A DNA stretch of 64,000 bases from the NCBI RefSeq assembly GCF_014642075.1, contig NZ_BMIK01000002.1, positions 310,001 through 374,000 of the forward strand, in the 5' to 3' direction. Of the stretch, positions 53,095-62,009 are shown piece by piece. Under the pieces are notes generated by a model that saw only the letters and a program-made list of their open reading frames with translations, was not told the origin of the DNA and did not search any database. How positions within the stretch are numbered: the first letter of the stretch is position 1; each line of letters starts with the position of its first letter. Origin of the DNA: Parapedobacter defluvii. GTDB lineage: Bacteria; Bacteroidota; Bacteroidia; Sphingobacteriales; Sphingobacteriaceae. The translations under genes were made by a program, and so were the position numbers.

Positions 53095-54111
53095 TCAGGG
53101 GGTTAATTCACCGCGGATATTCTGTTCGGCCCAATAGGCTACTTCCCCCTGTTCGGAGAATTCGCCCTGTAGGTACATCAGTTTGGTAACAGCCGCCTCG
53201 AAGGTCATGTCGTATCCGCTAAGCACACCCATTTCTTTGAGGTACCTGCTGGTTTCGTAACGACCCAATTCAACGCTTCCTACCTTACATTGAGAGATAT
53301 TAAGGATATTTTTCCCCTTACGGATTGCTTCATGGATGAGGTCAAGAAACCACCGGTCCGTGGTGGTGTTGCCGGAACCAAAGGTCTCCATGATCACGGA
53401 ACGCGCCTCGGATTCCAACACAGCGCGGACGACCTGGGCGCTGATGCCGGGGTACAGTTTAAGTACGGAAACGGAGTTGTCTAATTTGGTATGTAAGATG
53501 AACTCTTTGTCGCTGTTATCGAGCAGGGCGTCCTTGTTGTATTTGAGGTGTACCCCCGCTTCGACCAATACCGGATAATTGGGCGACCGGAAAGCTTCAA
53601 ATTTTGCAGAGTTATATTTGAATGACCGGTTTCCACGGAAAAGTTTGTTGTCGAAGAAAATACATACCTCATGGATGAGTGATTTACCCTTTTTCTTTGC
53701 TGAGGCGAGTTCGAGCGCAGTGATCAGGTTTTCCCTTGCGTCGGTTCTGATTTCACCGATGGGAAGCTGTGAACCGGAAAGAATGACCGGTTTTTGTAGC
53801 CCTTCCAGCATGAAACTTAATGCCGATGCGGAAAATGCCATTGTATCGGAACCATGAAGAATAACAAAGCCGTCGTATGCGTCATAGTTTTCTTTGATGA
53901 GGTTAGCCATTTCGACCCATATGGTCGGCTGCATATTGGATGAGTCAATAATGGGTGTGAATGAATGTACGCTGAGGTTGTAATTAAGCCGGCCCAATTC
54001 GGGAATGTTTTTTGCGATGAGATCAAAATCAAACGGTACAAACGTGCCGTTTTGTTCATCTTTGACCATTCCGATGGTCCCCCCAGTGTAAATTACGAAG
54101 ACGTTATTCAT
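53095..54111 (-). CDS. ansA: Type I L-asparaginase
   Basis: This 338-residue cytoplasmic enzyme converts asparagine to aspartate and ammonia. The first catalytic Thr is Thr12 in IYTGGTIGMV, and the second motif is LHGSDTMAFSASALSFM. No signal peptide is present, which supports the cytoplasmic type I form. It overlaps tatD by 8 nt and is probably coupled to it. Confidence 0.95.
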   Translation of the reverse strand: MNNVFVIYTGGTIGMVKDEQNGTFVPFDFDLIAKNIPELGRLNYNLSVHSFTPIIDSSNMQPTIWVEMANLIKENYDAYDGFVILHGSDTMAFSASALSFMLEGLQKPVILSGSQLPIGEIRTDARENLITALELASAKKKGKSLIHEVCIFFDNKLFRGNRSFKYNSAKFEAFRSPNYPVLVEAGVHLKYNKDALLDNSDKEFILHTKLDNSVSVLKLYPGISAQVVRAVLESEARSVIMETFGSGNTTTDRWFLDLIHEAIRKGKNILNISQCKVGSVELGRYETSRYLKEMGVLSGYDMTFEAAVTKLMYLQGEFSEQGEVAYWAEQNIRGELTP

Positions 54112-54883
54112 TCAACTTAATCCTAAATATTTTCCGGGCATTTTCTGTTGTGGTTGCCGCAACGGTTTCCAATGAAACCCCTTGTAAGTCGGCAATTTTT
54201 TGTGCGATAGGTAACAGGTAACTGCTTTCGTTTTTTTTGCCGCGGTAGGGTACGGGTGCCAGGTAAGGTGCATCCGTTTCCAATACGACATTCCGGAGAT
54301 CGAGCGCTGCAACCACCGTATCTAGCCCGGCATTTTTATAAGTAACCACCCCTCCGATTCCCAGCGTCAGACCCAAATCAATTGCACGTTTAGCCTGTTG
54401 GCTATCTCCCGTAAAACAATGTAGAATGCCTCTTAAGCGACCGTCCTGCACTTCGTCGAGCAGCTCGAAAAGTTCGTCGAATGCGTTCCGGCAATGAATG
54501 GATACGGGAAGGTCCAATACTTTGGCCCAAGTGGTCTGTATTCGGAATGCCTCCTGTTGTAAAGGCAGCGTTGTTTTATCCCAATAGAGGTCAAGACCGA
54601 TTTCGCCGATGCCATATACCTTATTTTCGGCGATTGTTTTTTCGATGGCTGCCAACTCGTCTGTGTAATTGGCTTTCACTTCACAGGGGTGTAAACCCAT
54701 CATGGCATAGCAGTGGCCCGGATACAGGGCAGCTGTGCCCAAGACCCTAGGGATGGACTCCCTGTCGACATTGGGAAGGAGCAATTGCTGCACGCCGTTG
54801 GCAAAACAACGTTGCATCTGAAGATCCAATTCCGGTGTGCCAAACAAATAATACAGGTGTGTATGCGTATCGGTTAATGTCAT
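54104..54883 (-). CDS. TatD-family metal-dependent DNase
   Basis: This 259-residue TIM-barrel hydrolase starts at the ATG of MTLTDTHTHLYY. An earlier Met in the same frame lies across the promoter and is rejected. Metal ligands are seen in DTHTHL, GEIGLDLYWD, SIHCRNAF, LHCFTGD and LETDAPYLAP. The family cleaves DNA 3' to 5' and may act in repair or DNA turnover. The gene has its own promoter and runs into ansA. Confidence 0.93.
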   Translation of the reverse strand: MTLTDTHTHLYYLFGTPELDLQMQRCFANGVQQLLLPNVDRESIPRVLGTAALYPGHCYAMMGLHPCEVKANYTDELAAIEKTIAENKVYGIGEIGLDLYWDKTTLPLQQEAFRIQTTWAKVLDLPVSIHCRNAFDELFELLDEVQDGRLRGILHCFTGDSQQAKRAIDLGLTLGIGGVVTYKNAGLDTVVAALDLRNVVLETDAPYLAPVPYRGKKNESSYLLPIAQKIADLQGVSLETVAATTTENARKIFRIKLNE

Positions 54884-54904
54884 CGTCTTTTCGTTGACCG
54901 TGTG

Positions 54905-54935
54905 CAAACATAGGCAACTCACCTCTGAAATCCAA
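54905..54935 (-). promoter_or_regulatory. Bacteroidota-type promoter of tatD-ansA
   Basis: On the minus strand TTG is followed after 20 nt by TATGTTTG, an exact TAnnTTTG box, 21 nt before the tatD ATG. It directly follows the FKBP terminator. Confidence 0.6.
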
Positions 54936-54943
54936 CTAAAACA

Positions 54944-54972
54944 AGAACGCCTTCCGTTGGGGAAGGCGTTCT
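54944..54972 (-). terminator. Rho-independent terminator after the FKBP gene
   Basis: AGAACGCCTTCC and its exact complement form a 12-bp stem around a 5-nt loop. On the minus strand it is followed by TTGTTTTAG. It ends 7 nt after the FKBP stop codon. Confidence 0.85.
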
Positions 54973-54979
54973 AACATCG

Positions 54980-55948
54980 TTATTTTGCCGTGTTGTCCTG
55001 TGCGGTGGTGTCATTTGCCACCGGTTTGATCACATCAATGAGTTCGATGTCGAATACCAGCGGAGCAAAAGGCGGGATGATTCCACGACCGTCACCGCGT
55101 TCGCCGTACCCCAGTTCAGAGGGGATGATGAGTTTTGCCTTACTGCCTTTCGGCAATAATAGTAATCCTTCATCCCAGCCCGGAATCACCTGGCGTACAC
55201 CAATGGCAAATTTAGCAGGCTCATACGGACGCATAGGATTGTATGTGTTATTCTTTTCAGCTACTTCTTTAATGGATGTATCGAAGACATCGCCCGTAGC
55301 TACCAAGGCACCGGTATAATTTACTTTAACCGTATCACCGGCTACCGGCTTTTCACCCTTACCTTCTTCTGTGATAATATATTGCAATCCGGAAGTCGTC
55401 TTCAGGGGTTCCAGGTTATTCTTTTTGATATAATCGTTGATCTTACCTTCTTCAGACGACCTCAGCTTTTCGATTTCCCCGTCAAAATACGTATTTACTT
55501 CGGCATACAGTGCGCTGTCGGTCAATTCCCCTTTTTTGAAATGCTTGTTTACCTTTACGCTAAACGTTACGTAATGATCCGCGAAATCCGGTTTGGGTTG
55601 CATGGTTTTTGCAGCCATTGTATCCAGATTCAGCTTAAATACGGCGCTATCTCCCTCTCCCAACATTTTGAACATCGAATTATAATCACCCGGATATAAA
55701 CCTGGAAGCGAATCAGCAGCGATGTTAATGATTTGGGGAAGGCCGATTTTATAGGTGCTGGAAAGGAGGGAATCCCGATCCGTGGTTACGGTCATATTGA
55801 CGGAAAGCAAATCGCCTGTTTGCGCTTTCGGCTGCCCGTTGTCCTTCACAATTTTGTACTGTAAGCCTCCTTCACCCGTCTTGAATTGTTGGCAGGCACC
55901 GGCAAGCACAAGGGTTGCAAGTCCTAAACTGAAAATTGATTTCTTCAT
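54980..55948 (-). CDS. FKBP-type peptidyl-prolyl isomerase lipoprotein, two domains
   Basis: This 322-residue lipoprotein (LATLVLAGACQQF) carries two FKBP modules. The N-terminal one (about 27-135, GLQYKIVKDNGQPKAQTGD) is diverged and may be inactive. The C-terminal one (about 190-312) has the canonical SGLQYIITEEGKGEKPVAGD, VFDTS, VIPGWDEGLLLLPKG, and IIPPFAPLVFDIEL in parts. It should assist folding of proteins in the periplasm. It lies 11 nt after the nrnA-like gene in the same transcript. Confidence 0.93.
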   Translation of the reverse strand: MKKSIFSLGLATLVLAGACQQFKTGEGGLQYKIVKDNGQPKAQTGDLLSVNMTVTTDRDSLLSSTYKIGLPQIINIAADSLPGLYPGDYNSMFKMLGEGDSAVFKLNLDTMAAKTMQPKPDFADHYVTFSVKVNKHFKKGELTDSALYAEVNTYFDGEIEKLRSSEEGKINDYIKKNNLEPLKTTSGLQYIITEEGKGEKPVAGDTVKVNYTGALVATGDVFDTSIKEVAEKNNTYNPMRPYEPAKFAIGVRQVIPGWDEGLLLLPKGSKAKLIIPSELGYGERGDGRGIIPPFAPLVFDIELIDVIKPVANDTTAQDNTAK

Positions 55949-55959
55949 TTTTTATGTAA

Positions 55960-56973
55960 TTAATTATGTGTTAAAAGTGTTTTATATTCCTGTAAAATGG
56001 ATTTGAATTTCTTCACCACCTCCGGCAGCGGTTCATTTGAATTTCCACCGGCGGCATTACGATGGCCGCCGCCATTAAAATAGCGTTTACAGATTTCGTT
56101 ACAGGGAAAATCACCGATTGAACGGAGCGAAAGCTTCACTTGTTCGGTGCGGTCAATGATCAGTGCAGCAAGCTTCATCCCGCTGATTGCCAATGCGTAA
56201 TTGACGAGCCCTTCGGTGTCACCGGTTGTAATCTGGAAACGCTTGAGGTCCTGGCGGGAAATGCTGAACAAAGCCGTTCGGTATTCAGGAAGTACTTCAA
56301 GTCGGTTTAATAAGCAAAATCCAAGGAACTTCATGCGGTTTTCGGTATAGCTGTTGTATACCTGTTCGTGGATTTCCCAGTTTTTGGCTCCCAGCGCAAT
56401 CAGGTCTGCGGCAATGTTATGCACAAGGGGAGTTGTGGTCTGAAAGCGAAAGGAGCCGGTGTCGGTCATGATACCCGTATATAAACAGGTAGCGATTTCA
56501 GGGGTAATGGACCTGTGATCGTCCATTACGTTCACAATAAAATCATAGACCAATTGTGCCGATGCCGCTGCATGGCTATCCCAATGCCGATAGTCATCGA
56601 AACCCTCAGGGTCGAGATGATGGTCAATCATGATCTTCGTGCCTGCCGCATTTCTTACGGCCTCTTCCATCGCGTGTATTCTCGGTAATCCGTTGAAATC
56701 CAAACAAAAAATTATTTCCGCCTGCTCAATTAACGCATCATTGGCTGCTTTGTCATCGGTATAGATCCGTACATCCTCCCTCCCGGGCAACCAATCCAAA
56801 AATGTAGGGAAATCGGAAGGTACCACAACCTGTACCAGGTGATTTTTGGCCCTTAACCAATGGTAAATCGCCAACGAAGACCCCAATGCATCCCCATCGG
56901 GTTTATGGTGGGTGGTGACAACTATGTGCTTTGGTTTGGTCAGTTCCTCCTTAAGCGCTTCCGGTGTAAACAT
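55960..56973 (-). CDS. DHH/DHHA1 family phosphoesterase, NrnA-like oligoribonuclease
   Basis: This 337-residue enzyme of the NrnA family degrades short RNA and can remove phosphate from pAp. Motifs in order: HKPDGDALGSSLA (metal), CLDFN, MIDHHLDP (the DHH), GIMTDTGSF and the DHHA1 signature NGGGHRNAAGG. Bacteroidota lack Orn in many cases, so this protein may be the main nanoRNase. It is the first gene of an operon with the FKBP lipoprotein. Confidence 0.93.
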   Translation of the reverse strand: MFTPEALKEELTKPKHIVVTTHHKPDGDALGSSLAIYHWLRAKNHLVQVVVPSDFPTFLDWLPGREDVRIYTDDKAANDALIEQAEIIFCLDFNGLPRIHAMEEAVRNAAGTKIMIDHHLDPEGFDDYRHWDSHAAASAQLVYDFIVNVMDDHRSITPEIATCLYTGIMTDTGSFRFQTTTPLVHNIAADLIALGAKNWEIHEQVYNSYTENRMKFLGFCLLNRLEVLPEYRTALFSISRQDLKRFQITTGDTEGLVNYALAISGMKLAALIIDRTEQVKLSLRSIGDFPCNEICKRYFNGGGHRNAAGGNSNEPLPEVVKKFKSILQEYKTLLTHN

Positions 56974-56991
56974 TCAACTGCTAAAAGTGTG

Positions 56992-56999
56992 CAAACCTA
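56992..56999 (-). promoter_or_regulatory. Candidate -7 box for the nrnA-like gene
   Basis: TAGGTTTG on the minus strand fits TAnnTTTG and is 18 nt before the ATG. No clear TTG lies at the expected distance, so this is tentative. Confidence 0.3.
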
Positions 57000-57186
57000 C
57001 TACAAAAAATCCGATTACCGAATTTTTGAGTGACGAAATCTGAAATTTTATTGATGCCGTTTTGTTGCTGATTATCCTTTGTTAAAAAAACAGAGAGGAT
57101 GCGCAAATTACCGTATAAGAGGATACCGATTTTTTTTGAAATTTGTATCACGCTGAGACGTTATATTACTGACTAAACGATAAACT

Positions 57187-58890
57187 ATGTTAAGAAGCCC
57201 AGGCTGGTTTGGCCGAAAAGGAAAAGATGGCTTTATCTATCGGGCATGGATGAAGAACCAAGGGATACCTGACGATGAATTCAGGGGTAAGCCGGTTATC
57301 GGTATCTGCAATACCTGGTCAGAACTTACACCCTGCAATGCCCATTTCAGGGAGCTAGCCGAATCTGTAAAGCGTGGAATATGGGAAGCCGGAGGTTTCC
57401 CGGTGGAATTCCCGGTCATGTCGTTGGGTGAAACATTGATGAAACCAACGGCGATGCTTTTCCGGAATTTGGCCAGCATGGATGTGGAGGAATCCATCCG
57501 GGCAAATCCGGTAGATGGGGTAGTGCTGTTGTGCGGGTGTGATAAAACAACACCTTCCCTGGTAATGGGTGCATGCAGTGTGGACCTTCCGACGGTTGTG
57601 GTATCTGGCGGACCCATGCTGACCGGTAAATATAACGGACGCGATATCGGCACGAGTGACTTATGGCGGTTTTCTGAAGATGCGCGCCGCGGCATTATGA
57701 CCGAGGAGGAATTGAACCTTGCTGAAGCCGGTATGTGCCGGAGCCGCGGGCACTGTGCGGTAATGGGCACGGCCTCGTCCATGGCCTGTATGGTAGAATC
57801 GTTGGGGCTGTCGTTGCCGGGCAATGCCGCAATACCCGCAGCTGATGCAAACCGGAAGGTACTCGCCCAATTGTCGGGTCGACGTATTGTGGAGATGGTC
57901 CGCGACGATGTTAAGTTATCGGACATACTCACACGGGAAGCATTTGAAAATGCCATCCGGGTAAATGCCGCCATCAGTGGTTCGACCAATTTTGTCATTC
58001 ACTTGCTCGCTATAGCCGGCCGGATCGGGGTGCCGCTTTCCATTGATGATTTCGATCGGTATTCACGGGATATTCCGCTGGTCGCCAATATACAACCCTC
58101 GGGAAAGTATTTCATGGAAGACATGTATTACGCCGGGGGGTTACCTTCGGTCATGCATGCCATTCGAGCACATCTCCACCTGGATTGCCTGACGGTAAAC
58201 GGACGTACGGTAGGTGAGAACGTCGATGGAAGGCGAAGTTTAAATACCACGGTAATAGCTGACATGGAGCAGCCTTTTAACGAGGTGGCTGGTGTTGTGA
58301 TATTGAAAGGCAATCTTTGCGAGTCGGGCGCAGTACTCAAACCGTCTGCGGCGAGTCAGGCATTGATGCAGCATACGGGCAGGGCTGTGGTATTTGAAGA
58401 CATTGAAGATTATAAACACAAAATTGATGATCCGGATCTGGATGTGGACGAGACCTGCGTGCTTGTGCTGAAAAACGTAGGGCCAAAAGGTTACCCGGGT
58501 ATGCCGGAAGTGGGCAACATGGGTCTCCCTGCAAAGCTGCTGGAAAAAGGGATCACCGATATGATCCGTATCTCCGACGGTCGCATGAGCGGAACGGGGT
58601 TTGGCACGGTGGTGTTGCACGTATCGCCAGAGGCGGCCGAAGGGGGCACCCTGGCATTGGTGGAAGATGGCGATATGATCCGGTTGGATGTACCTAACCG
58701 CCGTTTGGATCTACTGGTGGAGGAGGCGGAATTGGAACAAAGGAGAAGCAACTGGAAGAACGCCGCCAACCGATTTACACGGGGTTATGTAAAATTGTTT
58801 GTAGATCATGTGGAGCAAGCTCATCTGGGGGCTGATTTCGATTTCCTGAAAGGAAAGTCCGGAAGCGAAGTGTCCCGCGATTCGCACTAA
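57187..58890 (+). CDS. IlvD/Edd-family dehydratase, sugar-acid type
   Basis: This 567-residue iron-sulfur dehydratase resembles L-arabinonate/D-xylonate dehydratases more than IlvD, with an N-terminus RSPGWFGRKGKDGFIYRAW. Cluster cysteines are in GICNTWSELTPCNAHF, LLCGCDKTTPS and MCRSRGHCAVMGTASSM. The catalytic Ser region is DGRMSGTGFGTVVLHVSPEAA. It converts an aldonic acid to its 2-keto-3-deoxy form. An SDR gene follows 14 nt downstream and an AraC gene is convergent, fitting catabolism of a pentose or deoxyhexose acid. The exact sugar is not determined. Confidence 0.9.
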   Translation: MLRSPGWFGRKGKDGFIYRAWMKNQGIPDDEFRGKPVIGICNTWSELTPCNAHFRELAESVKRGIWEAGGFPVEFPVMSLGETLMKPTAMLFRNLASMDVEESIRANPVDGVVLLCGCDKTTPSLVMGACSVDLPTVVVSGGPMLTGKYNGRDIGTSDLWRFSEDARRGIMTEEELNLAEAGMCRSRGHCAVMGTASSMACMVESLGLSLPGNAAIPAADANRKVLAQLSGRRIVEMVRDDVKLSDILTREAFENAIRVNAAISGSTNFVIHLLAIAGRIGVPLSIDDFDRYSRDIPLVANIQPSGKYFMEDMYYAGGLPSVMHAIRAHLHLDCLTVNGRTVGENVDGRRSLNTTVIADMEQPFNEVAGVVILKGNLCESGAVLKPSAASQALMQHTGRAVVFEDIEDYKHKIDDPDLDVDETCVLVLKNVGPKGYPGMPEVGNMGLPAKLLEKGITDMIRISDGRMSGTGFGTVVLHVSPEAAEGGTLALVEDGDMIRLDVPNRRLDLLVEEAELEQRRSNWKNAANRFTRGYVKLFVDHVEQAHLGADFDFLKGKSGSEVSRDSH

Positions 58891-58904
58891 AGACAGATTA
58901 CGAT

Positions 58905-59687
58905 ATGGATGTTAAGACAGCAGGTGTATTCAGCGGTAAAACAGCGATTGTGACCGGAGCGGGGCAGGGTATCGGATTTGAGATCTGCCGGCAATTGGTA
59001 CAGGAAGGTGCAGCGGTACTGCTCAACGATGTCGATGAAGCATTGGCGAACGATGCTTCCCGGAAACTGCAGAAAATCGGGAAATGCATTGCCTGTCCGG
59101 GCGATTCGAGCGACCTGACATTTATCCGGCAGCTGGTGGCACGGGCCGTGACGGATACCGGCACCTTAGACGTTGTCATAGCCAACGCGGGAATTACGCT
59201 CTTTGGCGATTTTTTGAACTATTCCCCCGAGTCGTTTTATCGGGTAATGCAGGTGAATCTCGGCGGCACGTTTTTCCTGGCACAGGAGGCAGCCAAGCAG
59301 CTGATTAAACAGGGAAGAGGAGGAAGCTTGGTGTTTACCTCCTCGGTTACGGGTCATCAGGCACATAAGAACCTCGCGGCTTATGGCATGTCAAAGGCTG
59401 CACTGGAGATGCTGGCCAAACATTTGGTCGTTGAGTTGTCTTCTTTCGGGATCAACGTGAACACGGTTGCCCCCGGTGCTACGCGTACAGAACGCACCGA
59501 GGCAGATGCGGAATATGTGTCGACGTGGTCGGCCATTACTCCGATGGGCAGACCGGCAACGACCGCCGATATCGCGTCAGCTGTAATGTTCCTGATCAGT
59601 GATAAGGCACGGCACATTACCGGGCAGACACTTGTAATAGACGGGGGATGGACGTCTGTCAGTCCTTCGCCCTATGAAGAGGATTGA
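58905..59687 (+). CDS. Short-chain dehydrogenase/reductase
   Basis: This 260-residue classical SDR has the dinucleotide motif TGAGQGIG, the NAG motif in VIANAGITLFGDF, and the catalytic triad in FTSSVTGHQAHKNLAAYGMSKAA (Ser, Tyr, Lys; seen in parts). The C-terminal ITGQTLVIDGGWTS is typical. LLNDVDE at the end of the second strand has an Asp, favouring NAD. It probably oxidises a sugar or sugar-acid intermediate for the upstream dehydratase. Its last 29 nt overlap the end of the convergent AraC gene. Confidence 0.94.
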   Translation: MDVKTAGVFSGKTAIVTGAGQGIGFEICRQLVQEGAAVLLNDVDEALANDASRKLQKIGKCIACPGDSSDLTFIRQLVARAVTDTGTLDVVIANAGITLFGDFLNYSPESFYRVMQVNLGGTFFLAQEAAKQLIKQGRGGSLVFTSSVTGHQAHKNLAAYGMSKAALEMLAKHLVVELSSFGINVNTVAPGATRTERTEADAEYVSTWSAITPMGRPATTADIASAVMFLISDKARHITGQTLVIDGGWTSVSPSPYEED

Positions 59688-60567
59688 AAAGGTGGTAATC
59701 GGATTTATATTTGGCTGGACTTAATCCCGTAAAATCCTTGAACAGTTTGTGAAAATGCGCTAACGAATCGTAGCCACAGCGGTATGCCACCTCCTTGACG
59801 GAAAGGTCGCTTTGTAAAAACAGCTCCTTTGCCTTTTCGATACGGAGTTCCGTCAGAAAAGCAGAGAAATTTTTTTTCATCCGCTGTTTAAAGTACCTGC
59901 TGAAACTGGATTCGGTCATACAGGCTAAGGCAGCTGCCTGTTGAAGGTAAATGGGTTTGTCAAGATTGTTTTTTATGAAATTAATGGCAGTTACTAGCTT
60001 ATCTGCATTGTCAGCATTTGTCCGGGCCTGCGCATGGGGGAGGATGTAACCCTTGTCATGGGAGGTGGAAATAAGATGCATAATTTGCAGCATTCCGTTT
60101 ACTTTTTCAAAACCCGACGTAGTGGAAAGTGATTTGAGCTGTTCTGCGATGGTATTGCGCGTACGGCCGTATATGCGGATGCCCTTGGCGGCCTGCTGTA
60201 CCATTCGCCTGATCTGATCGAACTCTTTCAGGGAACCTAGTAGCTGATTGAAAATTGTGGGGTTGAAGTATGTGATAATCACCTTGGATTTAAGTGTTGA
60301 TCCCTCTTCGTAGAATGCCGGATCGCTCAACCAGATATGCGGCACATTGGAGCCGATAAAAACCATGTCGCCGGCTTCGAACGGTTCTACTTGATTTCCG
60401 ATAATGCGTTTGCCAAAGCCCTCTTCGACAAATACCAGTTCCATCTCGGGATGAGCGTGGAAAGAGGGCTGGGAGTGGAAAGGAGACCAAAGAAAAGGTT
60501 GTTCCCGCTTGTCGATATACAGGGGTTCGTTGATGAACGGCGTGATTTCTGTCCTTAATAACTTCAT
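59659..60567 (-). CDS. AraC-family regulator with cupin sensor domain
   Basis: This 302-residue protein has an N-terminal cupin (FHAHPEMELVFVEEGFGKRIIGNQVEPFEAGDMVFIG in pieces) for ligand binding and a C-terminal AraC double helix-turn-helix with YLQQAAALACMTESSFSRYFK and VKEVAYRCGYDSLAHFHKLFK. It is tail-to-tail with the SDR gene and overlaps it by 29 nt. It probably activates the dehydratase-SDR unit in response to its sugar. A good promoter lies upstream. Confidence 0.92.
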   Translation of the reverse strand: MKLLRTEITPFINEPLYIDKREQPFLWSPFHSQPSFHAHPEMELVFVEEGFGKRIIGNQVEPFEAGDMVFIGSNVPHIWLSDPAFYEEGSTLKSKVIITYFNPTIFNQLLGSLKEFDQIRRMVQQAAKGIRIYGRTRNTIAEQLKSLSTTSGFEKVNGMLQIMHLISTSHDKGYILPHAQARTNADNADKLVTAINFIKNNLDKPIYLQQAAALACMTESSFSRYFKQRMKKNFSAFLTELRIEKAKELFLQSDLSVKEVAYRCGYDSLAHFHKLFKDFTGLSPAKYKSDYHLFNPLHRAKD

Positions 60568-60589
60568 GGTTCCGGGTTATCCAGCAGAG

Positions 60590-60619
60590 CGAAGTTACGG
60601 AAATTATCGGGATCTTCAA
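60590..60619 (-). promoter_or_regulatory. Candidate promoter of the AraC gene
   Basis: On the minus strand TTG is followed after 19 nt by TAACTTCG, one mismatch from TAnnTTTG, 22 nt before the ATG. It overlaps the 3' end of the DUF763 gene. Confidence 0.4.
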
Positions 60620-61821
60620 TCGAATAGACTTAATTGGCCGCTTCTCGGTCGCTTCGCGTCTCCAAACACAGTTTTGCCACCGTATTTCCAGGCATTGTCC
60701 CGTTCGGTTTTCAAAAGTTCATCCAGGTTGTCTTTCGCCACGAAGTTTTGCTCGGCTTGGTAGGCCAGGTTGCTCAACGCTTTGATGGCCTGTTTCTTAT
60801 CGTCAAGGCCAAGTTTGGATCGTTGGACGGCATGGGTAAGCACGTCGATGGTTTCGTCATACACCTGGGTCAATGCAGGAAAAGGATGTCCGTCTTTGCC
60901 ACCGTGTGCAAACGAAAATCTCGCCGGATCATCGAATCTGGTCGGCGTACCATAAATGATTTCACTGACCAGGGCCATCGACTGCAGCGTACGCGCACCC
61001 ATACCCTGCAGCAACAGTAGTTCTTCGAAATCGGCAGGTTGTTTCTCGTGTGTAAGCCATAGCATAGCACCCAGTCGTTTGAGATCGATGTCTTTGGAGG
61101 TAACGTGATGATGACCGGGCATGACCAGCTTGGATGTTTCCGCCAAAATAAGTGAGGGATTTTCATTACATAAACTGATCATGGCATTTTTTGCCGGCAT
61201 CGCGTCCGGTGCGGTCATATCCATAATTTTTCCTTGGTGGGGCCCACAGATCCCTGCGTGTGGTTTTTCCGTGAACGATTTAAATGCCCCGGAGTGCCAA
61301 TGGTATCTCCGGGCGGATGCATCGGCATCTTTCATTCCCTGCTGTACCACGGTCCAGTCGCCCTCGTTACTGATGATGAACGTGTGAAGATACAACTGAT
61401 AACCATCCTGGACAGCCGTGTTATCCACTTTGGCAACCAATTTGGAAGCCCGCACCAATTGCTGGCCATTTAAACCGTTCCGGTCACTGTAAAGAGCCAG
61501 TTCTTGGGGTGTATTTTTCGAATGTCTGCCTTTGCCGCCACAAATATAAATGCCCAATTCCTTGGATAGTGGATTGATGGATTTTTTCAGTGCACCCAGT
61601 ACCGAAGTGGTAACGCCCGAGGAGTGCCAGTCCATCCCCAACACGCAGCCCAGGCTCTGGAACCAAAAAGGATCTGCCAATCTCTTTAAAAATTCCTGTT
61701 TCCCGAAATCCTGGAGGATGCATTCCGTGATAGCTAATCCCAGTCTGGCCATTCGTTCGGCAAGCCATGTAGGCACGTAGCCATAGTGGAGCGGTAAGTT
61801 GGCAATTCCGGATTTTTTCAT
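60616..61821 (-). CDS. DUF763 protein with helix-hairpin-helix and C-terminal clamp-like motif
   Basis: This 401-residue protein belongs to DUF763 (COG1415): N-terminus KSGIANLPLHYGYVPTWL, then CGGKGRHSKNTPQEL and an MPGHHHV segment near 234-240. Residues 266-291 (ELLLLQGMGARTLQSMALV) look like a helix-hairpin-helix DNA-binding element. The protein ends in GQLSLFD, where QLSLF (396-400) equals the bacterial sliding-clamp-binding pentapeptide. No function is established for the family to my knowledge. The motifs suggest work on DNA at replication or repair sites, which is inference. It stands alone between panD and the AraC gene. Confidence 0.9.
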   Translation of the reverse strand: MKKSGIANLPLHYGYVPTWLAERMARLGLAITECILQDFGKQEFLKRLADPFWFQSLGCVLGMDWHSSGVTTSVLGALKKSINPLSKELGIYICGGKGRHSKNTPQELALYSDRNGLNGQQLVRASKLVAKVDNTAVQDGYQLYLHTFIISNEGDWTVVQQGMKDADASARRYHWHSGAFKSFTEKPHAGICGPHQGKIMDMTAPDAMPAKNAMISLCNENPSLILAETSKLVMPGHHHVTSKDIDLKRLGAMLWLTHEKQPADFEELLLLQGMGARTLQSMALVSEIIYGTPTRFDDPARFSFAHGGKDGHPFPALTQVYDETIDVLTHAVQRSKLGLDDKKQAIKALSNLAYQAEQNFVAKDNLDELLKTERDNAWKYGGKTVFGDAKRPRSGQLSLFD

Positions 61822-61946
61822 TTCGTATCGGTGTACTGCAGACCCGATGTATTCGTTTCGAATCCGATGCGAATATACTAAAAATTATAGTTTCAGAAAA
61901 AAAGGGAGGAGCCCTGATGGGGAATCAACAGCTAAACGTTCATTAT

Positions 61947-61990
61947 CAATAGGTAGCAATCACCAGGCATATAATCCTATTGATGCTACC
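61947..61990 (-). other. Mutually exclusive inverted repeats after panD
   Basis: CAATAGG/CCTATTG and GGTAGCA/TGCTACC overlap in the upstream arm (61947-61958), with downstream arms at 61976-61982 and 61984-61990, so only one pairing can form at a time. The element lies 20 nt after the panD stop. It may be a terminator or a remnant repeat. Confidence 0.35.
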
Positions 61991-62009
61991 AGGGTGTTTT
62001 TGAGATTTA

